Source: Aliitabrizicola sp031408575
GTDB taxonomy: Bacteria > Pseudomonadota > Alphaproteobacteria > Rhodobacterales > Rhodobacteraceae
Length of the DNA: 29,744 nucleotides
Direction of reading: 5' to 3'
NCBI GenBank assembly: GCA_031408575.1
Contig: JANNWS010000167.1
Span: 1 to 29,744 of the forward strand
Positions 7,120 through 15,591 of the stretch are shown here, in pieces. Numbering within the stretch: position 1 is the first letter of the stretch; each line of letters opens with the position of its first letter. The notes under the pieces were generated by a model. That model was given only the letters and a program-made list of their open reading frames with translations, had not been told where the DNA came from and did not search any database. The position numbers and the translations under genes are program-made.

Positions 7120-7833
7120 TTACCCATCGCTTTTCTTTCTCAGGGTTTCCACCTGCACAGGCGTAGTTTGCAGACGGTTTGCAAAAGCCGTTTCCGGCGC
7201 GTTCTGAAGTGCGAGGATCGCGGCCTTCGAAAGCGCGGGCGTCATCGCCAGATATCGCTCGAGGATGCGGGTCACAGACTGCAAGCTGTGACCGGTGATC
7301 GAACATATCATCGGTACAGTGCATTTGGCCTCGGAAAGCAGCGTGACCGCCGTTCCACGAAGATCGTTGAAGTGTAGAAACTCGGCTTTTTCGGCCTTCG
7401 ACAGAACCTTGAACGGTCGAGGATAGAAGCCTGCAGCTTCCATGCGGCGTGGCCAGGCCTTGCTCAGCGCGCTGTCATTGCCATCGGTGAACACATGGCC
7501 TGCCATCGGCACGGGTCAAGATGTACGGCCCCACACGGGGGGTTGTGCTGAGCATCATGCGCAACACGGGTGTGACCGGCACGTTGACCCGCACCTGTCC
7601 CTTTGACTGCTTCAGGCTCAGCGCCTGGCCGTCATAGTCAGACCAGCGCAGCCGGATCAGGTCGCCATAGCGCTGGCCGCTGAGCATCGCCAGGATCAGC
7701 GCGCGCTGCAGCTCCGGCGGCGCGCCGTCCATGAACTTCGTGACAGGCCCCTCGGTCCAGATCATTTCCGAACGGTCGCCTGAATAGGCGCGCTCAAAGC
7801 CTTCAAGCGGGTTGCGACATCTAAGCTTGAAAA
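7120..7833 (-). pseudogene. Degenerate tyrosine recombinase (phage/island integrase)
   Basis: Two frames together cover the catalytic part of an integrase. Upstream frame (from about 7833 to 7475): NPLEGFERAYSGDRSEMIWT, then LSGQRYGDLIRLRWSD holding the first catalytic Arg. It runs out at a stop after ILTRADGRP. Downstream frame (7512-7120): HFNDLRGTAVTLL with the HxxxR pair, ITGHS with the second His, and ILERYL with the candidate Tyr nucleophile. The frames must join through an indel near 7495. The N-terminal arm-binding and core-binding domains are missing: the upstream frame meets a stop in AT-rich DNA next to the second att repeat. The stop codon lies 13 bp from the tRNA. All catalytic positions are recognisable, so the loss may be fairly recent, but the protein cannot be made intact. 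Confidence 0.85.
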
Positions 7834-7859
7834 TCTATTAAATTAAATCAACGTCAACA

Positions 7860-7913
7860 ATCAGACTGCGAATCTGAGGGCCGGGCGTTTGAATTATTCC
7901 GGGCGCACCATTT
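7860..7913 (+). repeat. Degenerate tRNA-Arg 3' half, second att copy (direct repeat 2)
   Basis: This segment matches 7057-7110 at 49 of 54 positions. It differs at the first anticodon position (A to G) and at four T-arm positions (7890, 7895-7897). It lacks the acceptor 5' strand, the D arm and half of the anticodon stem, so it cannot be a tRNA. It marks the far end of the integrated element, which is now only about 0.8 kb. Confidence 0.8.
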
Positions 7914-7933
7914 CTTTCCCGAGTTTGCGCAAA

Positions 7934-8860
7934 CTAACGCGCAAGGTCGCTGGCGGCTGTATTCTCAAGGTCCGGTCTTGCAGCTAGCCGTGGCTGGGTC
8001 AGGAAAAGCCCTGCGAAAATCACGGCCATCGCGCCCCACACCCAAACCGAATAGTTTTCCCCTAGTAGCAGCATTGACCAGAAAATGCTGAACCCCGTCA
8101 CGATATAGCTTACCTGGCCTGCAAACACCGGCCCGCCCCGTCCGATGATCCAGACATATCCGACATAGGCCACCACATTCGCCATCCCTGACAGGACCAA
8201 CGCCGTGCCCGCCGCCCCGACAGCAAACGACGGAACAATGAACGTGCCGGTCATCAGGGCAATCGGTAGGCTCAGCGCCACCGACAGCAGAAACGCCCCC
8301 AGCATCAACTGCGCCGGGTCCAGTCCCGCCCGCCCGATCTTGCCGAGACCCACCCCTTCGGTCGCATAAAACAGCACGGACAGCAGCGCCAGCAGGATGA
8401 ATGCTGCTTTTGACGGGTCTGGCAGGCTCGCGTCCGGCACCACGATCAGCAAGACGCCCAGAAATCCCAGAAGCAGCCCCAAAAAGCGCCGCAGGTTCGG
8501 CCGTTCCAGCCCAAGGGCGATGGCCATCGGAAAGGCAACGATTGGAATGATCGCCATGCAGACTGCAATCACTCCGGCGGGCAGATGTTCGGCCGCGGTA
8601 TAGGTCGCGGCGCTGGGCAGGACAGTGCCCACCAGTGCCACGAACAGATACCGGCCCATGGCGGCGCGGTGGGTCGGCAACCCCATGCCGCGCCAACCGA
8701 CAATCACGCCCAACGCGACGGCCGCGATCACCGAACTCCAGAAGATGATACCAAAACTGCGATAGCCGCCCAGCACGGCGATCTTGGTCAACGGAAAGGT
8801 CAGGGCCCAGACAGCGCCGATCAGGGTCAGTGCAAGGATCAGGCCCAGATTGCGCCGCAT
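7934..8860 (-). CDS. EamA/DMT family transporter
   Basis: A 308-residue inner-membrane protein with about ten hydrophobic segments in two halves, the standard layout of the drug/metabolite transporter superfamily. WALTFPLTKIAV near the N-terminus and AEHLPAGVIAVCMAIIPIV in the first half are typical EamA motifs; the second half includes GGPVFAGQVSYIVTGFSIFWSMLLLGE. Substrates of such proteins (amino acids, metabolites, drugs) cannot be predicted. AAAGGA lies seven bases upstream of the ATG. It ends only 21 bp from the distal att repeat, so it was probably the chromosomal neighbour of the tRNA before the element integrated. It appears to be transcribed alone. Confidence 0.88.
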   Translation of the reverse strand: MRRNLGLILALTLIGAVWALTFPLTKIAVLGGYRSFGIIFWSSVIAAVALGVIVGWRGMGLPTHRAAMGRYLFVALVGTVLPSAATYTAAEHLPAGVIAVCMAIIPIVAFPMAIALGLERPNLRRFLGLLLGFLGVLLIVVPDASLPDPSKAAFILLALLSVLFYATEGVGLGKIGRAGLDPAQLMLGAFLLSVALSLPIALMTGTFIVPSFAVGAAGTALVLSGMANVVAYVGYVWIIGRGGPVFAGQVSYIVTGFSIFWSMLLLGENYSVWVWGAMAVIFAGLFLTQPRLAARPDLENTAASDLAR

Positions 8861-8929
8861 GACGCGTCCTTTTTCATCAATGCGGACCAGTCACAAGCCC
8901 CCCCAACGCATCATCCGGCCCGGAACAAG

Positions 8930-8952
8930 ACGCCCGGCACGGGACCGGGCGT
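8930..8952 (-). terminator. Terminator of the RND efflux operon
   Basis: ACGCCCGG and CCGGGCGT form an eight-base-pair stem with a seven-base loop, 24 bp after the RND pump stop. On the minus strand it is followed by CTTGTT, a moderate U tract. Confidence 0.65.
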
Positions 8953-8976
8953 TTGCTCCAACATGCAGTGAAGGGG

Positions 8977-11900
8977 CTATTCCGCGACGTGCAATGTGGC
9001 CGGTCCCCGCCTTGATGCCTTGCTGTCTTCCAGCAGGTCCATCCGCGCTTGCAGAGCCACGATCTCGGCCTGACGCTCGTCCAGTCGGGCGGCAAGCACG
9101 GCGGCCTCGGGAACCTCCGGTTCGTAATCTTTCGCCCCGATGAAGCGGCCGAACATCCAGCTCAGCAGGCGCGACAGATCATCCATGATCAGGAAAAACG
9201 CCGGCACGATGACAAGGCTCAACACGGTCGAGACAATAATGCCGCCGATCACCGCAATCGCCATCGGCGCGCGGAACGACCCTCCTTCGCCCACCCCCAG
9301 CGCCGAAGGCAGCATACCCGCCGACATGGCGATGGATGTCATCACGATGGGCCGCGCCCGCTTGTGGCCCGCCTCCATCACCGCCGAAAAGCGGTCCATC
9401 CCCTCGCGCCGCATGATCACCGCGAAATCGACCAAAAGGATCGCGTTCTTGGTGACAATGCCCATCAACATCAGAATGCCGATCAGCACCGGCATCGACA
9501 CCGGGTTGCCGGTCAGGATCAGCGCCGCCGCCACCCCGCCGATGGCGAGCGGCAGTGACAAAAGGATGGTGAAGGGCTGGATTACACTGGCAAACAGCAG
9601 GATCAGCACCGTCAGCACCAGCATCAGGCCCATGATCATCGCATTGCCGAACGCGGCGGTCAGTTCCTGCTGCACTTCGGCATCGCCCGCTTCCAGCACG
9701 CGCACCGAAGGCGGCAACTCCACCGTTGCAACGATCTCGTTGAACCGTGCCGTCGCCGTGCCAAGCGCCACGCCGACCGGCAGGTTGGCCCCGATGGTAG
9801 CACGGCGTTCGCGGTTCAGACGGTCCACCATGCTGGGGCCTTCGGCGATCCGCACATCGGCGACCGAACTCAGCGGAATGGCATTGCCTGCCGCCGTGGT
9901 GATCTTCAGCGCCGCAAGCCGCGCCAGATCCGATCGTGACGCCTCGTCCAGTTGCACCCGCACCGGGATCAGGCGATCGTCGATCGACACTTTCGCCAGC
10001 GCCGCATCGCTGTCGCCGATGGTCGCCACCCGGATCACCTGGGCAATCTGTGCGGTGGTGATGCCCAGACGGGCCGCCTCTGCCTGGCGCGGCGTGATCT
10101 GAATCTCGGGGCGCGGCAGAGCGCCTTCCGAGGCCACTTCGGCCAACAGCGGTTCGCCGCGAAGCGCTGTTTCCAGTGCGGCGACAGCATTGTTCAGGTC
10201 GGCCTCACTGGAGGACAGGATGGAAAAGCTGATGTCGCGCTCGCCCCGGTCGTTCAGCTTGAAGGCTCGGATGTCGGGGACGCCTTCCAGCCGGTCAAAG
10301 ATCTCGGCCTCGATCTGGTTTTGTGGCCGGGTGCGCCCTTGTGCTTCGCGCTCCGGCACCCACGATCCTACCACCGGAACCGACCGCGCAAGACTGACCA
10401 ACCGGTAGCCCAGCGTCTGGTCCAACTTGTCCAGCAATACCGTCACGCTGGCCCGGCGCACGTCGCGGTCGCCGGTCGGCGACGCACCGCCCAGCACGAA
10501 CACGCCCGCGACGCCATCAACCTCGCGGATCCGTTCGACCATCGCCTGCGTCGTGCGGTCCGTCTCGGCAAGCGTCGCTCCGGGGGGCAACTCCACGCTG
10601 ATCGGAATCCGGCTGACATCTTCGGGTGGAATAAAGCTGCCGGGGATCTGCACCATGAAAAAGATCGACACCGCCAGCACGCCGATGGCCCCTACCATGG
10701 TAAGATAGCGCGCCGGCAGGAACCAGATATGACCCGCTGTCGTCGCCTTTACCACGCGCAGATAGCCGCGCATGATCCAGCCGTCTTTCTGCTCTTCCTC
10801 ATGTGCGTCCTTGTCGCGCATGAAATAGGCCGCCATCATCGGCGTGATCAGACGCGCCACCAGTAGCGAGAAGATCACCGAGATTGCCACCGTCAGGCCA
10901 AATTGTCGGAAATACTGCCCCGGTATCCCCGGCATGAAGCTGACTGGCACGAACACAGCGACGATTGTGGCTGAGGTTGCAATGACCGCAAGCCCGATCT
11001 CGTCCGCCGCCTCGATGGCGGCGCGGTAGGGCGTCTTGCCCATCCTCATATGGCGCGCGATATTTTCTATCTCGACAATCGCATCGTCCACCAGAATCCC
11101 CGTGGCCAGCGTGATCGCAAGGAAACTGACAAGGTTCAGCGAGAATCCCAGCAGATCCATGATCCAGAACGTCGGCACCGCCGACAGCGGCAGGGCCACG
11201 GCGGCAATCAGCGTCGCGCGCCAGTTCTTCAGGAACGCCAACACCACCAGCACGGCCAGAACAGCGCCTTCGATCAGCGTGGCAAGGGCCGCCTCGTAAT
11301 TACCCAGCGTATAGAACACGGTGTCATCGACCAGCTTGATCATGACATCCGGGCTCTCGGCGCGGATCGTGTCCAGAGCTGCATCCACCGTTTCGGCAAC
11401 GCTGACTTCGCTGGCCCCCTTGGCGCGGAACACGGCAAAGGTCACGACTTGCTCGCTGTTCATGCGCGAAAACGATCGTACTTCCTTGAACGTGTCGACA
11501 ACATTTCCCAGATCGCCAAGCCGCACGAAGCGGCCCGAGGGCAGGGCGATAGTCGTTGTGGCAAGGCTTTCTGCCGTTGCCGCATCGCCCAGTGTGCGGA
11601 TCGCCTGTTCGCCCTGGCCGATCATGGCGCGTCCTGCACCCAGATCGGTGTTGGTTTCGCGCAACTGCGCATTCACGCTGGACGCGGTTATGCCATAGCT
11701 GTCCAGCTTGACCGGGTCGAGTTCGATCCTGATTTCGCGGTCGGCGCCGCCATAGCGGTCAACCCGCCCCACTCCGGGGCGACCCTGCAACGACCGGGTA
11801 ATCTTGTCATCGACAAACCACGACAATTCCTCCAGCGCCAGGTTGGGCGCGGACACGGCAAAGGTCATGATCGCCTGACCTTCCACGTCGATCCGCGTCA

Positions 11901-12282
11901 CGATGGGCGCTTCGACATCGCCCGGCAGATCTCCCCGGATCTGGTCGATGGCATCCTTCACATCCTGCACCGCCTTGTCGGTCGGTACGTCCATGCGGAA
12001 CTCGACGGCGGTGGTGGACACCCCGTCGGTCACGGTGGACAGGATGTTTTTCACCCCGGTGATGCCCGCCACGGCATCCTCGATTTCCTTGGTGACCTGG
12101 CTTTCCATCTCGGCGGGGGCGGCACCCGACTGGGTGACCGTCACCGCAACCAGCGGGACGTCGATGTTGGGAAAGCGGGTGATCGGCAGGGCGTTGAACG
12201 ACTGCCAGCCCAGCACCATCAGCATGACGAAGGCAAGGATCGGCGCAATCGGATTTCGAATGGACCAGGCGGAGAAATTCAT
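8977..12282 (-). CDS. RND efflux transporter permease (AcrB/MexB-type)
   Basis: A 1101-residue inner-membrane pump subunit. It opens MNFSAWSIRNPIAPILAFVMLMVLG (TM1), has two large periplasmic loops and twelve expected membrane segments. TM4 contains GILVDDAIVEIENI, with the Asp pair used in proton coupling, and the second half has GIVTKNAILLVDFA. Family knowledge: a trimeric proton antiporter exporting toxic compounds through an adaptor and an outer-membrane channel. The start at 12282 follows the adaptor stop by ten bases, with GAGGT overlapping that stop. It is somewhat longer than usual because of a C-terminal extension that looks like a short coiled coil (ARLDERQAEIVALQARMDLL). No outer-membrane channel gene is in the operon. 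The substrate cannot be inferred. Confidence 0.95.
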   Translation of the reverse strand: MNFSAWSIRNPIAPILAFVMLMVLGWQSFNALPITRFPNIDVPLVAVTVTQSGAAPAEMESQVTKEIEDAVAGITGVKNILSTVTDGVSTTAVEFRMDVPTDKAVQDVKDAIDQIRGDLPGDVEAPIVTRIDVEGQAIMTFAVSAPNLALEELSWFVDDKITRSLQGRPGVGRVDRYGGADREIRIELDPVKLDSYGITASSVNAQLRETNTDLGAGRAMIGQGEQAIRTLGDAATAESLATTTIALPSGRFVRLGDLGNVVDTFKEVRSFSRMNSEQVVTFAVFRAKGASEVSVAETVDAALDTIRAESPDVMIKLVDDTVFYTLGNYEAALATLIEGAVLAVLVVLAFLKNWRATLIAAVALPLSAVPTFWIMDLLGFSLNLVSFLAITLATGILVDDAIVEIENIARHMRMGKTPYRAAIEAADEIGLAVIATSATIVAVFVPVSFMPGIPGQYFRQFGLTVAISVIFSLLVARLITPMMAAYFMRDKDAHEEEQKDGWIMRGYLRVVKATTAGHIWFLPARYLTMVGAIGVLAVSIFFMVQIPGSFIPPEDVSRIPISVELPPGATLAETDRTTQAMVERIREVDGVAGVFVLGGASPTGDRDVRRASVTVLLDKLDQTLGYRLVSLARSVPVVGSWVPEREAQGRTRPQNQIEAEIFDRLEGVPDIRAFKLNDRGERDISFSILSSSEADLNNAVAALETALRGEPLLAEVASEGALPRPEIQITPRQAEAARLGITTAQIAQVIRVATIGDSDAALAKVSIDDRLIPVRVQLDEASRSDLARLAALKITTAAGNAIPLSSVADVRIAEGPSMVDRLNRERRATIGANLPVGVALGTATARFNEIVATVELPPSVRVLEAGDAEVQQELTAAFGNAMIMGLMLVLTVLILLFASVIQPFTILLSLPLAIGGVAAALILTGNPVSMPVLIGILMLMGIVTKNAILLVDFAVIMRREGMDRFSAVMEAGHKRARPIVMTSIAMSAGMLPSALGVGEGGSFRAPMAIAVIGGIIVSTVLSLVIVPAFFLIMDDLSRLLSWMFGRFIGAKDYEPEVPEAAVLAARLDERQAEIVALQARMDLLEDSKASRRGPATLHVAE

Positions 12283-12292
12283 CGCATCGACC

Positions 12293-13489
12293 TCAGTTCG
12301 TGCCGGCCGCTTCGGGCACGGGATTGATCTTGTCACCTTCGCGGACAAAGGCGGCTGCCTTGGTCACCACAAGGTCGCCGGCCGTGATGCCGGTCACCAC
12401 TTCCACGAACCCGCCGTCGCGGATCCCCAGCGTCACAGGCACGCGCGCGACCAGCCCGCCGGTGACTTTCATCAGGGTGGCGCCGGCTTCGCTGGCGCCG
12501 ACCGCCGTCACCGGCACGACCAACGTTTCACGCTCGGCCGCAAGAATTTCGGCATCCAGGAACATCCCGGCCCGCACCAGTTCCGGCGTGTCGATGGTCA
12601 CGCGGGCCTGCCCCAGACGCGAGGTCAGGTCGATATCCGGCTGGACCAGCCGCACTGTCCCGCTCAGCGCTTCGGCCTGACCAACGCCCCGCATCATCAC
12701 CTTCTGCCCTGGCTGCAATTTCAGCATGAAACGCTCTGCCACATCGGCCCGCAGTTCCAGTGCGCCGTCGCGGATGATCGCGAACATCGGATCGCCCGCC
12801 GCAGTGGCAATGGCACCCACCATCGCGTTGCGTTCTACCACCTTGCCGGCCACCGGGGCCACCACATCTGTGCGCGCCAGTTGCAACGCCAGATCGTCGA
12901 TCTGCGCATCGACCAGCGCCAGTTGCGCTTTTGCGGCCTCCAGCCCCTGCACAGCCACCGTCACCCGAGCCGCAGCCGAAGCGGCCGCCGATGCCGCCGT
13001 ATCGCTTGCCGCCTGTGATGCCGATCCGGCAGCGCGCAACGTGTCGGTGCGCTTTTTCACGCGCTGCGCTTCGTCGAAATTGGCCTGCGCTTCCAGCCGC
13101 TGCGCTTCTGCTTGTGCGATGGCCGCTACCGCCGACGCGCGCTGCGCCGCGTTCTGGCTTTCGCGCAGCTTCAGCGTCGAGGCCGACAGCCGGGCAAGCA
13201 CCTGACCCTTGGTCACGGTATCGCCGATATCCACCATCAACGTCTCGATCGGCTGGCCTTCGATCAGCGGTGCCACCAGAACCCGCTCTACCGGCGTCAC
13301 AAGACCCGATCCGACGACCCGATCCCGCATCACGCGCGTGCCTACAGTCGATACGGTGATCGACGGCAGGCCCTGCGACGGGGCCTCGGCGGCGGGCGCC
13401 GCTTCGGCATGGACCATCGCAGGGATGGTCAGCGCGCCGGCACCAAAGGCCACTGTCGCGGCCATAAGAATATGTGACATTCGTTTCAT
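12293..13489 (-). CDS. RND efflux periplasmic adaptor (membrane fusion protein, HlyD-like)
   Basis: A 398-residue secreted adaptor. A signal peptide covers about residues 1-28 (cleavage near MVHA). A lipoyl/barrel half follows (GSGLVTPVERVLVAPLIEGQPIETLMVDIGDTVTKGQVLA), then an alanine-rich helical hairpin (about residues 105-205), the second lipoyl half (TDVVAPVAGKVVERNAMVG), and a beta-barrel plus membrane-proximal domain ending near EGDKINPVP. It should bridge the RND pump to an outer-membrane channel. It starts one base after the tetR stop and ends ten bases before the pump, so the three genes form one tightly coupled operon. Confidence 0.94.
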   Translation of the reverse strand: MKRMSHILMAATVAFGAGALTIPAMVHAEAAPAAEAPSQGLPSITVSTVGTRVMRDRVVGSGLVTPVERVLVAPLIEGQPIETLMVDIGDTVTKGQVLARLSASTLKLRESQNAAQRASAVAAIAQAEAQRLEAQANFDEAQRVKKRTDTLRAAGSASQAASDTAASAAASAAARVTVAVQGLEAAKAQLALVDAQIDDLALQLARTDVVAPVAGKVVERNAMVGAIATAAGDPMFAIIRDGALELRADVAERFMLKLQPGQKVMMRGVGQAEALSGTVRLVQPDIDLTSRLGQARVTIDTPELVRAGMFLDAEILAAERETLVVPVTAVGASEAGATLMKVTGGLVARVPVTLGIRDGGFVEVVTGITAGDLVVTKAAAFVREGDKINPVPEAAGTN

Positions 13490-13490
13490 G

Positions 13491-14117
13491 TCAGCCCTTC
13501 ACAGCATCAGTTTCGATTTCGTCCAGCGTTCTGTTGATTGTTCGCAGAATCTGCACATTCAGATCAGTTTCATTCCCGTCTTCCGCAGGAACCCGCATGC
13601 CATTGGCTTTCACCAGCATCATGATCAGCGCCGCATGCCCGCCATAGCGGCGCGCGGTGTCTTCGAGCGTTTGTCCTGTCACCGCCGCAAAGACCGCAAT
13701 CAGATAGCCCCGGACTCCGTCTTCCAGACGGCGGAACACCACGCCGATCTGGGGTTTGCGTCGTGCCGCTGCGCTGATCTCGGCCATCAGTGGGCAATCG
13801 GCACCGCAAGCCCCGCCGATATGCTGGTAAAGCACCTCGCGGAGCGTCGACAACGGATTGTCCGACTGGATGATTGTCGCGAATTCCTGCTGCACATCGG
13901 CCAGATCGCGCATCACGATGGCTTCGATTATCGCATCTTTCGACGGAAAGTAGCGATAAAAGTTCCCCACACTGATTCCCGCCGCCCGTGCGAGATCCTG
14001 CATCGACGCACCATCAAAACCCTTTTCCACGAAAGCTTCACGCACGGCATCCAGCAGATGCGACTGGCGCGGGTCAGCACCGCTGGGAAGATGCACGTCC
14101 TGGGGCAAGGCGGTCAT
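13491..14117 (-). CDS. TetR/AcrR family repressor of the RND operon
   Basis: A 208-residue regulator. The N-terminal helix-turn-helix runs from about residue 19 to 65, with the signature GFDGASMQDLARAAGISVGNFYRYFPSKDAI. The C-terminal ligand domain includes ACGADCPLMAEISAAARRKP, seen in regulators of efflux genes. It is the first gene of tetR-adaptor-pump, so it probably represses its own operon and is released by a pump substrate. A perfect 18-bp palindrome lies 110 bp upstream at the predicted promoter. AAAGGA is the best ribosome site but is slightly far (about 13 bases) from the ATG. Confidence 0.9.
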   Translation of the reverse strand: MTALPQDVHLPSGADPRQSHLLDAVREAFVEKGFDGASMQDLARAAGISVGNFYRYFPSKDAIIEAIVMRDLADVQQEFATIIQSDNPLSTLREVLYQHIGGACGADCPLMAEISAAARRKPQIGVVFRRLEDGVRGYLIAVFAAVTGQTLEDTARRYGGHAALIMMLVKANGMRVPAEDGNETDLNVQILRTINRTLDEIETDAVKG

Positions 14118-14226
14118 GTCTTGTCGTTTGTCCTTTGTCAGCCCTTAGGCGAGTGTCAGGCCTGCGGTCAGACCCCCGGATCATCAAACACCGCCACTGT
14201 GCCACTAAGAATGCTGCAACTCAGAG

Positions 14227-14244
14227 TGAATGAATATTCATTCA
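14227..14244. promoter_or_regulatory. Perfect palindrome, probable TetR operator
   Basis: TGAATGAATATTCATTCA is an exact 18-bp palindrome, the type of site bound by TetR dimers. It overlaps the predicted -10 box of the tetR-adaptor-pump promoter, ideal for repression. Binding by the adjacent TetR protein is inferred from position. Confidence 0.75.
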
Positions 14245-14270
14245 TTTAGGGGATTGCCGACTGACGTCAA
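14243..14270 (-). promoter_or_regulatory. Probable promoter of tetR-adaptor-RND operon
   Basis: On the minus strand TTGACG (14265-14270) and TAAATG (14243-14248) are 16 bases apart, and the -10 box runs into the palindromic operator. Overlap with the operator supports the call; the -10 match is only moderate. Confidence 0.5.
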
Positions 14271-14417
14271 GTCAATTCATCCGCACGACACCACTGTTGC
14301 CGTCAGCTACGTAAGTTTTGACGCAACTTTGACGCGAGTTCCGGCGCGTTGCCGGGGCGGGTCGGTCCGCAGTGGCCCCCGCGCTGACCGTTCTGCAAAT
14401 GCGGCCCGGCCGAACCG

Positions 14418-15308
14418 TTACAGCCGGTTCCAGCCCTTGGACGCTTCCTTTATATGGCTGAGAAAAGCCTGCACCTTTGTCGTGCGATGCAGATCAACAT
14501 GCGTGACAAGCCATAGCCGCGATTCCCAGTCCGGTATTGGCGCCATGACCTCTATCAGATCGGCGTCGCGATCAGCGCCCTGTGCGGCCAGAAACCCGAT
14601 CCCGGCTCCGGCTCGAACGGCCGCCTCTGTCGTCGTCACATCCGAGGCGACAAAAGTAAAGTTTTCTTCGGCCACCCGCTCGCGCAGCCAGCGGTGAAAT
14701 GGTGCGCGCGCCCCGTCGCCGGTGCTGCCGATAAAGCGGTGTCCGGCGAAATCGTCCGGCCCGGCGGGCAGGCCATGTGCCGCCACATAGCCTTTGGTGG
14801 CATAAAGCCCCGACCGCATCAACGCCAACGGCTGCACCACATTATCGGGTTCCTCCGGGATGGTTCCAGCGCGCACCGCCACATGCGCCTCGCCGTATTC
14901 CAGCCGTAACAGCCGCGAGTCGGCGATGAACCGCACCCGCACTTCGGGATGCAGCGCCTGGAACGACACGAAAACGGGCGTGATCAGTTCCGCGATCCCC
15001 GCGATCGAGGTGACCACCAACTCTCCCGTCACCGTTGTCCCTTGGCCCTTGATGCGGCCCGAAAGCTGGCAGAACTGATCCTCGGTCGCCTGCGCCACGA
15101 TCTGCAGGTCACGACCGGCCTCGGTCGGCGTGTAGCCCCGTGCATGGCGCTGGAACAGCTTGGTTCCAAGTCGCTTTTCCAAGGCGTCGATATGCCGGAT
15201 CACCGTCGCATGATGCACGCCCAGCACTTCGGCCGCTCCCGAGACGGTGCCCAGGCGCGCCACCTGATAGGCCGTGCGAATCTCGTCCCAGTTCTCAAAA
15301 GCTATCAT
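14418..15308 (-). CDS. LysR family transcriptional regulator
   Basis: A 296-residue regulator. The winged HTH is at the N-terminus (GTVSGAAEVLGVHHATVIRHIDALEKRLGTKLF), followed by the linker helix and a periplasmic-binding-protein-like effector domain (GELVVTSIAGIAELITPVF and the second lobe after LALMRSGLYATKGYVA). The start is placed at 15308 because GGAG lies seven bases upstream; an upstream in-frame ATG at 15347 would add thirteen residues with no family similarity. LysR proteins often control a divergent neighbour, but the DNA upstream is a 715-bp stretch without an obvious gene, so the target is unknown. It is not clearly co-transcribed with tetR, 300 bp downstream. Confidence 0.9.
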   Translation of the reverse strand: MIAFENWDEIRTAYQVARLGTVSGAAEVLGVHHATVIRHIDALEKRLGTKLFQRHARGYTPTEAGRDLQIVAQATEDQFCQLSGRIKGQGTTVTGELVVTSIAGIAELITPVFVSFQALHPEVRVRFIADSRLLRLEYGEAHVAVRAGTIPEEPDNVVQPLALMRSGLYATKGYVAAHGLPAGPDDFAGHRFIGSTGDGARAPFHRWLRERVAEENFTFVASDVTTTEAAVRAGAGIGFLAAQGADRDADLIEVMAPIPDWESRLWLVTHVDLHRTTKVQAFLSHIKEASKGWNRL

Positions 15309-15501
15309 CGCCACTCCACTGCACCGGCACGCCGACGAGGTACGCATGAGCGAACAGGCTACCGGCTATGCCGGGGGATACAAGGTCGAAGCAGTCCTTT
15401 GCCTTTGTCGGTAAAGGGCAGAAACCGGCCCGCTTTGGAACTTTTTCCGCCCGCGCGCCTGGCCCGCCACAATACTCTCGTGGCCTCTCGCGTTCGTGTA
15501 T

Positions 15502-15517
15502 TGAACAAAACAGTTCA
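15502..15517. promoter_or_regulatory. Inverted repeat, TetR-type operator candidate
   Basis: TGAAC and GTTCA arms are separated by six bases, a layout common for TetR-family operators. The site lies 12 bp before the ATG of a 20-codon frame whose start (MSDKNQTDRARG) resembles the N-terminal tail of some TetR proteins. No functional regulator gene follows. Confidence 0.4.
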
Positions 15518-15528
15518 GTAACAATCTT

Positions 15529-15591
15529 ATGTCCGATAAAAACCAAACGGACCGAGCGAGAGGCCCGCGGCACTCAGGCCGGGCCGCATGA
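15529..15591 (+). pseudogene. Possible 5' relic of a TetR-family gene (20 codons)
   Basis: The frame reads MSDKNQTDRARGPRHSGRA and stops. TetR-family proteins often begin with a short polar stretch ending in a basic GRPR-type motif before the HTH, so this could be the surviving start of such a gene behind its own operator-like inverted repeat. Nothing downstream in any frame resembles a TetR HTH. The call is speculative; chance is the alternative. Confidence 0.2.

Larger units (their letters stand above)
14118..14417. other. Regulatory region upstream of tetR-RND operon, no gene
   Basis: These 300 bases between two minus-strand genes hold the tetR promoter and operator (listed separately) and a roughly 100-bp 5' leader. 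Further toward the LysR gene are two near-tandem TTTGACGC elements (about 14316-14337) of unknown meaning. No ORF here looks coding and no clear terminator for the LysR gene is visible. Confidence 0.5.

Noticed and set aside
7922..7935. Perfect palindrome AGTTTGCGCAAACT overlapping the EamA gene stop
   Set aside because: No T run on either strand, so not a terminator; short enough to be chance. It is near the distal att repeat but not repeated near the tRNA.
11050..12327. Plus-strand open frame of 425 codons
   Set aside because: Antisense to the RND pump; composition is His/Gly/Gln-rich with no domain.
14316..14339. Two adjacent TTTGACGC elements
   Set aside because: Only two imperfect copies, in a region with several TTGAC-like strings; no regulator can be linked to them.
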